A stretch of 64,000 nucleotides of DNA from contig NZ_VFOV01000001.1 in NCBI RefSeq assembly GCF_006716315.1, positions 2,992,501 through 3,056,500 of the forward strand. The letters run 5' to 3'. Made by a program: the position numbers and the translations under genes. This DNA comes from Nocardioides albertanoniae (lineage in GTDB: Bacteria; Actinomycetota; Actinomycetes; Propionibacteriales; Nocardioidaceae). The notes below the pieces were generated by a model. It did no database searches. It was not told where the DNA came from and saw nothing but the letters and a program-made list of their open reading frames with translations. This document shows, piece by piece, positions 60,355-64,000 of this stretch; the stretch's first letter is position 1; each line of letters begins with the position of its first letter.

Positions 60355-61041
60355 TTGACAGCGACATCGAGCTTCGAACCCGTGCACAGAGAGTCGACGG
60401 CCTCGGTCATCGCTCGCCAGCTGCGCACAGCGATCATGGAGCGCTCTCTGCAACCCGGCGCACAGCTGAGCGAGACCGCTCTCTCGGCCCAGTTCGGCGT
60501 CAGTCGCGGCCCGCTCCGCGAGGCGATGCAGCGGCTGGTCCAGGAGGGGCTGCTCCGCAGCGAGCCCAACCGTGGCCTCTTCGTCATCGAGCTCGACGAG
60601 GCAGACATCAGCGACGTCTACGTGGCCCGAGGCGCTGTCGAGAGTGCCGCCGCGACGATGATCACCAAGGCGCGGGTGCCCGCCGCGCTGCGCGAGCTCC
60701 GCGCCGCCTGCGACGCGATGAGCAAGTCGCTCGAGCTCTCCGATCCCGCGGCGCTGAGCGACGCCGACTTCAACTTCCATGACGTGCTCGTGCAGTGCTC
60801 CGGCAGCCAACGACTGGTCAGGATGCACCAGACCCTGATCGTGGAGACGAGGATGTGCCTGACCGCTCTGGAAGGCACCTACCAGCAGCCGCTCGAGCTG
60901 GTCGAGGAGCACGTGCAGATCGTCGACGCCATCGAGGCGGGCGACGTGAAGCTGGCCGTCAGGCGCGTCGAGCAGCATATGGACGAGGCCCTGCGGCGCC
61001 TGGTCCACGCCGAGGACGACGACCCCAACTACGGCGGCTGA
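60355..61041 (+). CDS. GntR-family regulator with FCD (FadR C-terminal) domain
   Basis: The protein has 228 residues from TTG 60355, with CGGAGA at good spacing. The HTH is VIARQLRTAIMERSLQPGAQ, then LSETALSAQFGVSRGPLREA, MQRLVQEGLL. The FCD effector domain has metal-site-type residues (DADFNFHDVLVQCSGSQRLV; EEHVQIVDAIEAGDVKLAVR; VEQHMDEAL). It very probably binds the GATTGTCRACAATC palindromes at four places in this 10-kb region and represses the amidase, carrier and aminotransferase units until a carboxylate ligand appears. Confidence 0.92.
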   Translation: MTATSSFEPVHRESTASVIARQLRTAIMERSLQPGAQLSETALSAQFGVSRGPLREAMQRLVQEGLLRSEPNRGLFVIELDEADISDVYVARGAVESAAATMITKARVPAALRELRAACDAMSKSLELSDPAALSDADFNFHDVLVQCSGSQRLVRMHQTLIVETRMCLTALEGTYQQPLELVEEHVQIVDAIEAGDVKLAVRRVEQHMDEALRRLVHAEDDDPNYGG

Positions 61042-61087
61042 GCCAGGGCAGAACGGAACCGGGCCGACCGAACAGGTCCGACGGCGC

Positions 61088-62554
61088 CTACATCGCGATC
61101 CCGACGTACTTGGTCTCGAGGAACTCCTCGATCCCGGTCGGTCCGCCTTCACGCCCGAGCCCGGAGGCTTTGACGCCGCCGAAGGGCGCCGCGGGGTTGG
61201 AGACGACACCCTGGTTGAGCCCGATCATGCCCGACTCGAGCGCTTCGGCGACGCGCAGCCCGCGGCGCAGGTCGTTGGTGAAGACGTAGTTCACCAGGCC
61301 GTACTCGGTGTCGTTGACCGCCGCGACCACCTCCTCCTCGGTGTCGAAGGGGGTCAGCGGAGCGACCGGCCCGAAGATCTCCTCGCTGCCCATCCGGGCC
61401 GAGGCGGCGACGTCGGTGAGTACCGTCGGTGCGTAGAAGAATCCCGGCCCGTCGATGGCTGCGCCGCCGGTGAGCACCCGCGCGCCGCCGGCCACGGCAT
61501 CGTCGACGAGGGTCTGCACCTTGTCTCTGGCCGTCTCGTCGATGAGCGGCCCGACGCGCACGCCGTCATCGACCCCGCGCCCGACCGGCAGCTCGGCCAT
61601 CGCCTTCGCGAGACGCTCGCCGAACTCCTCGATGACCGGGCGCTGCACGAAGATCCGGTTGGCGGCCGTGCAGGCCTCCCCCGTGTTGCGCATCTTCGCC
61701 GCCATCGCGCCGGCGACCGCCTCGTCGATGTCGGCGTCCTCGAAGACGACGAAGCCGGCGTTGCCGCCGAGCTCCATCGACGTACGCAGCACCTTCTCCG
61801 CGCTCTGCTCGAGAAGTTTCCGCCCCACCGCCGTCGACCCGGTGAAGGAGAGCTTGCGGATCACCCCGGAGCGCAGCAGTGGCTCGGTGAGCTCGCCCGG
61901 GCGACTGGTCGGCAAGATGTTGACAATCCCCTCAGAGGTGCCGGCCTCTCGCAGGATCTCCCCCAGGGCCAGCATCGACAGCGGGGTCTGCTGGGCGGGC
62001 TTGATGATGCTGGTGCACCCGGCCGCGATGGCCGGCCCGATCTTGCGGGTGCCCATCGCCATCGGGAAGTTCCACGGCGTGATCAGCAGCGCCGGGCCGA
62101 CCGGCTGCTTGGTGACCAGGAACCGTGCTCCTCCTGCCGGGGCCGTCTGGTAACCGCCGTCGATCCGCACGGCCTCCTCGGCGAAGTGGCGGAAGAACTC
62201 CGCGGCGTACGCGATCTCGCCCTTCGCCTCGGCCAGCGGCTTGCCCATCTCCAGCGTCATCAGCAGCGCGAGGTCGTCGATCCGCTCGTGCAGGAGGTCG
62301 TACGCGGCCATGAGCATGTCGGCGCGCACCCTCGGCGCGGTCGCGGCGAGCTCCTTCTGGGCGGCCGCCGCGGCATCCAGCGCGCGCTGCGCATCGTCGG
62401 GGGTGGCGTCGGCGACGGCGCAGAGCACGTCTCCGGTCGACGGGTCGAGCACGTCGAACGTGCCGCCGTCGCTCGCGTCCATCCACCGGCCCGCGACGAA
62501 GAGCCCCTTGGGCACCTCTTCGACGACCCGCGCCTCGGTCTGGTCCTTGCTCAT
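61088..62554 (-). CDS. NAD(P)-dependent aldehyde dehydrogenase, succinate-semialdehyde type
   Basis: The protein has 488 residues from ATG 62554, with GGAGGTGCGGG upstream. Motifs: LLITPWNFPMAMGTRKIGPA, IIKPAQQTPLSMLALGE, KLSFTGSTAVGRKLLEQSAE, catalytic E in TSMELGGNAGFVVFEDADID, and catalytic C in NTGEACTAANRIFVQ. The EACTAANR surrounding is that of succinate-semialdehyde dehydrogenases (GabD). It would oxidise the semialdehyde left by the divergent aminotransferase. Confidence 0.92.
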   Translation of the reverse strand: MSKDQTEARVVEEVPKGLFVAGRWMDASDGGTFDVLDPSTGDVLCAVADATPDDAQRALDAAAAAQKELAATAPRVRADMLMAAYDLLHERIDDLALLMTLEMGKPLAEAKGEIAYAAEFFRHFAEEAVRIDGGYQTAPAGGARFLVTKQPVGPALLITPWNFPMAMGTRKIGPAIAAGCTSIIKPAQQTPLSMLALGEILREAGTSEGIVNILPTSRPGELTEPLLRSGVIRKLSFTGSTAVGRKLLEQSAEKVLRTSMELGGNAGFVVFEDADIDEAVAGAMAAKMRNTGEACTAANRIFVQRPVIEEFGERLAKAMAELPVGRGVDDGVRVGPLIDETARDKVQTLVDDAVAGGARVLTGGAAIDGPGFFYAPTVLTDVAASARMGSEEIFGPVAPLTPFDTEEEVVAAVNDTEYGLVNYVFTNDLRRGLRVAEALESGMIGLNQGVVSNPAAPFGGVKASGLGREGGPTGIEEFLETKYVGIAM

Positions 62555-62630
62555 CCCGCACCTCCAGGGTTGGCATCTCGGCCGCTCTGATGACAGCCGC
62601 CCGACGCTGCCCTACTCTAGTGTTTGGTCG

Positions 62631-62644
62631 GATTGTCGACAATC
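62631..62644. promoter_or_regulatory. GntR operator D between the dehydrogenase and aminotransferase genes
   Basis: GATTGTCGACAATC is a perfect 14-bp palindrome. On the minus strand it covers a -35-like TTGTCG, with TAGAGT 17 bp further (62619-62614), a promoter for the dehydrogenase. It lies 14 bp before the aminotransferase GTG. Confidence 0.82.
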
Positions 62645-62658
62645 AACAGGAGCTTCCG

Positions 62659-63912
62659 GTGGCCCACCTCTCCCCCGTCCTCAAGCAAGCAACCCCGGTC
62701 GTCGCTGCACGTGGCGAAGGCGTCCAGCTCTTCGACGAAGACGACCGCCGATATCTCGACTTCACCGCCGGCATCGGTGTCACCAGCACCGGCCACAGCC
62801 ATCCGAAGGTGGTCGAGGCCGCGCAGCGTCAGATCGCCTCGCTGGTCCACGGTCAGTACACGACGGTGAAGCACCGCCCCCTCCTCGACCTCGTCGAGCG
62901 CCTCGGCCCCGTGCTCCCCCAAGGCCTCGACAGCCTCTTCTTCGCCAACTCGGGCTCCGAGGCCGCTGAGGCCGCGATCCGCCTGGCCCGCCAGGCGACC
63001 GGGCGCCCCAACATCGTCGTCTTCCACGGCGGCTTCCACGGGCGCACGGTCGCGGCCGCCTCGATGACGACCTCCGGCACGAAGTTCCGTGCCGGGTTCA
63101 GTCCGCTGATGGCCGGCGTGGTCGTCTCCCCCTTCCCTGACGCCCCACACTTCGGCTGGACGCAGGAGGAAGCGACCGACTTCGCGCTGCGTCAGCTCGA
63201 CTACACCCTGCAGACCCAGAGCGCCCCCGCCGATACCGCGGCATTCATCGTCGAACCGGTCCTCGGCGAGGGTGGCTACGTCCCCGCCGACGAGACCTTC
63301 CTCAACGGCCTGCGTGAGCGCGCTGACAAGCACGGCATCCTGCTCATCATCGACGAGGTGCAGACCGGGTTCGGTCGCACCGGCGAGTTCTGGGGCCACG
63401 ACCACTTCAACGTGCGCCCCGACATCATCATGACCGCCAAAGGCCTGGCCTCCGGGTTCCCCCTCTCCGCCATCGCCGCCGGCGAAGGGCTGATGTCGAA
63501 GGCATGGCCGGGCTCGCAGGGTGGCACCTACGGCGCCAACGCCGTCGCCTGCGCCGCGGCCCTGGCAACCCTCGAAGTCATCGAGGAGGAAGGTCTGGTC
63601 AAGAACGCCGCCGAGCGTGGCGCCCAGCTCCGCTCCTCCCTGGAACGGGTCGCCGACAAGCACGAGGCGATCACCGACGTACGCGGCTTGGGCCTCATGC
63701 TCGGCAACGAGTTCCGCACGCCGGCCGGCGACCCCGATCCAGCCGTAGCGGCCGCCGCCCAGCAGGAAGCCGCCAGACGCGGCCTCCTCCTGCTCACCTG
63801 CGGCGCCTGGAGCCAGGTCGTTCGTTTCATCCCCGCCCTGGTCGTCGACTCCGATGCCGTCGACGAGGCCGCCGGCATCTGGGCCGAGTCCGTCGCCGCG
63901 GTCCTGACGTGA
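62659..63912 (+). CDS. gabT: Class III aminotransferase, 4-aminobutyrate type
   Basis: The protein has 417 residues from GTG 62659, with CAGGAGC upstream. PLP-fold motifs: YLDFTAGIGVTSTGHSHPKV, FANSGSEAAEAAIRLARQ, FHGGFHGRTVAAASMT, ILLIIDEVQTGFGRTGEFWG, and the PLP lysine in MTAKGLASGFPLSAIAAGE. It transfers the amino group of an omega-amino acid to a 2-oxo acid, giving a semialdehyde for the divergent dehydrogenase. GABA is the usual substrate, but beta-alanine- or taurine-type amines are possible in this unknown pathway. Confidence 0.9.
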   Translation: MAHLSPVLKQATPVVAARGEGVQLFDEDDRRYLDFTAGIGVTSTGHSHPKVVEAAQRQIASLVHGQYTTVKHRPLLDLVERLGPVLPQGLDSLFFANSGSEAAEAAIRLARQATGRPNIVVFHGGFHGRTVAAASMTTSGTKFRAGFSPLMAGVVVSPFPDAPHFGWTQEEATDFALRQLDYTLQTQSAPADTAAFIVEPVLGEGGYVPADETFLNGLRERADKHGILLIIDEVQTGFGRTGEFWGHDHFNVRPDIIMTAKGLASGFPLSAIAAGEGLMSKAWPGSQGGTYGANAVACAAALATLEVIEEEGLVKNAAERGAQLRSSLERVADKHEAITDVRGLGLMLGNEFRTPAGDPDPAVAAAAQQEAARRGLLLLTCGAWSQVVRFIPALVVDSDAVDEAAGIWAESVAAVLT

Positions 63913-64000
63913 CCGCTCCGATGACCGACGACCTCGAGCGTCTGCTCCGCTGGGAGGCGGCGGGCGCGACCTGGGAGGCGATCTGGCCGCGCGCCGGTGA
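63909..64000 (+). CDS. Start of a small conserved-looking ORF, cut by window edge
   Basis: A GTG at 63909 overlaps the aminotransferase stop (GTGA). It reads in frame to the edge as VTAPMTDDLERLLRWEAAGA, then TWEAIWPRAG. Translational coupling and actinobacterial codon use support a real gene. An ATG at 63921 is an alternative start. Family and function cannot be named from 30 residues. Confidence 0.55.
   Translation, partial: MTAPMTDDLERLLRWEAAGATWEAIWPRAG

Overview
The window is about 64 kb of very GC-rich DNA with short intergenic gaps, many GTG starts and 1-4 bp stop/start overlaps. This is an actinobacterial chromosome. The folP2-gpgS pair, the LPXTG surface protein, the NhaA-thioredoxin fusion and the overall codon style suggest Nocardioides or a close relative (inference; no 16S or other marker is present). 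No tRNA, rRNA, CRISPR array or prophage was seen.

Layout. 1-10 kb: a DeoR regulator cut by the window edge, a secreted GH2 glycosidase with a LamG domain, a rhodanese, an imine-reductase-like enzyme, one complete IS481-family element (5188-6318) inserted into the shared stop codons of two convergent genes, a VOC protein with a TetR regulator, and NhaA fused to a thioredoxin domain. 10-19 kb: a large LPXTG surface protein, a membrane protein, and a TetR-controlled SDR/saccharopine-dehydrogenase-like/acyl-CoA-ligase operon. 19-24 kb: the homogentisate operon (hmgA, fahA, thioesterase) and a MarR-P450-ferredoxin unit with three evenly spaced palindromes. 24-31 kb: choline uptake and oxidation to glycine betaine (BCCT carrier, betA, betB). 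30-33 kb: an ECF41 sigma factor and its partner oxidoreductase, each preceded by a matching ECF41-type promoter. 33-38 kb: shikimate catabolism (MFS carrier, shikimate dehydrogenase, TetR, 3-dehydroshikimate dehydratase), with two copies of one operator. 38-41 kb: hpd with an Lrp regulator, then a small organoarsenical set (arsI, arsR, aquaporin).

41.3-49.0 kb is the most important region: a complete inducible glycopeptide-resistance cluster, vanS-vanR (minus), vanK-vanZ (plus), murF (minus) and vanH-vanA-vanX (plus). Three promoters share one tandem motif followed by a -10-like hexamer exactly 25 bp away: upstream of vanK, murF and vanH. Together the products would make D-lactate, join it to D-Ala, remove D-Ala-D-Ala, load the depsipeptide onto the precursor and rebuild the cross-bridge.

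49-54 kb: a TetR-controlled membrane protein, a secreted propeller-like protein, and folP2-gpgS. 54-64 kb: a catabolic regulon of unknown substrate (DUF3830-like protein, amidase, 2-hydroxyacid dehydrogenase, two maleate-isomerase-like proteins, MHS carrier, GntR regulator, semialdehyde dehydrogenase, class III aminotransferase). Its four control regions carry the same palindrome, GATTGTCRACAATC or a variant. No gap without a gene exceeds 300 bp apart from the non-coding ends of the IS.
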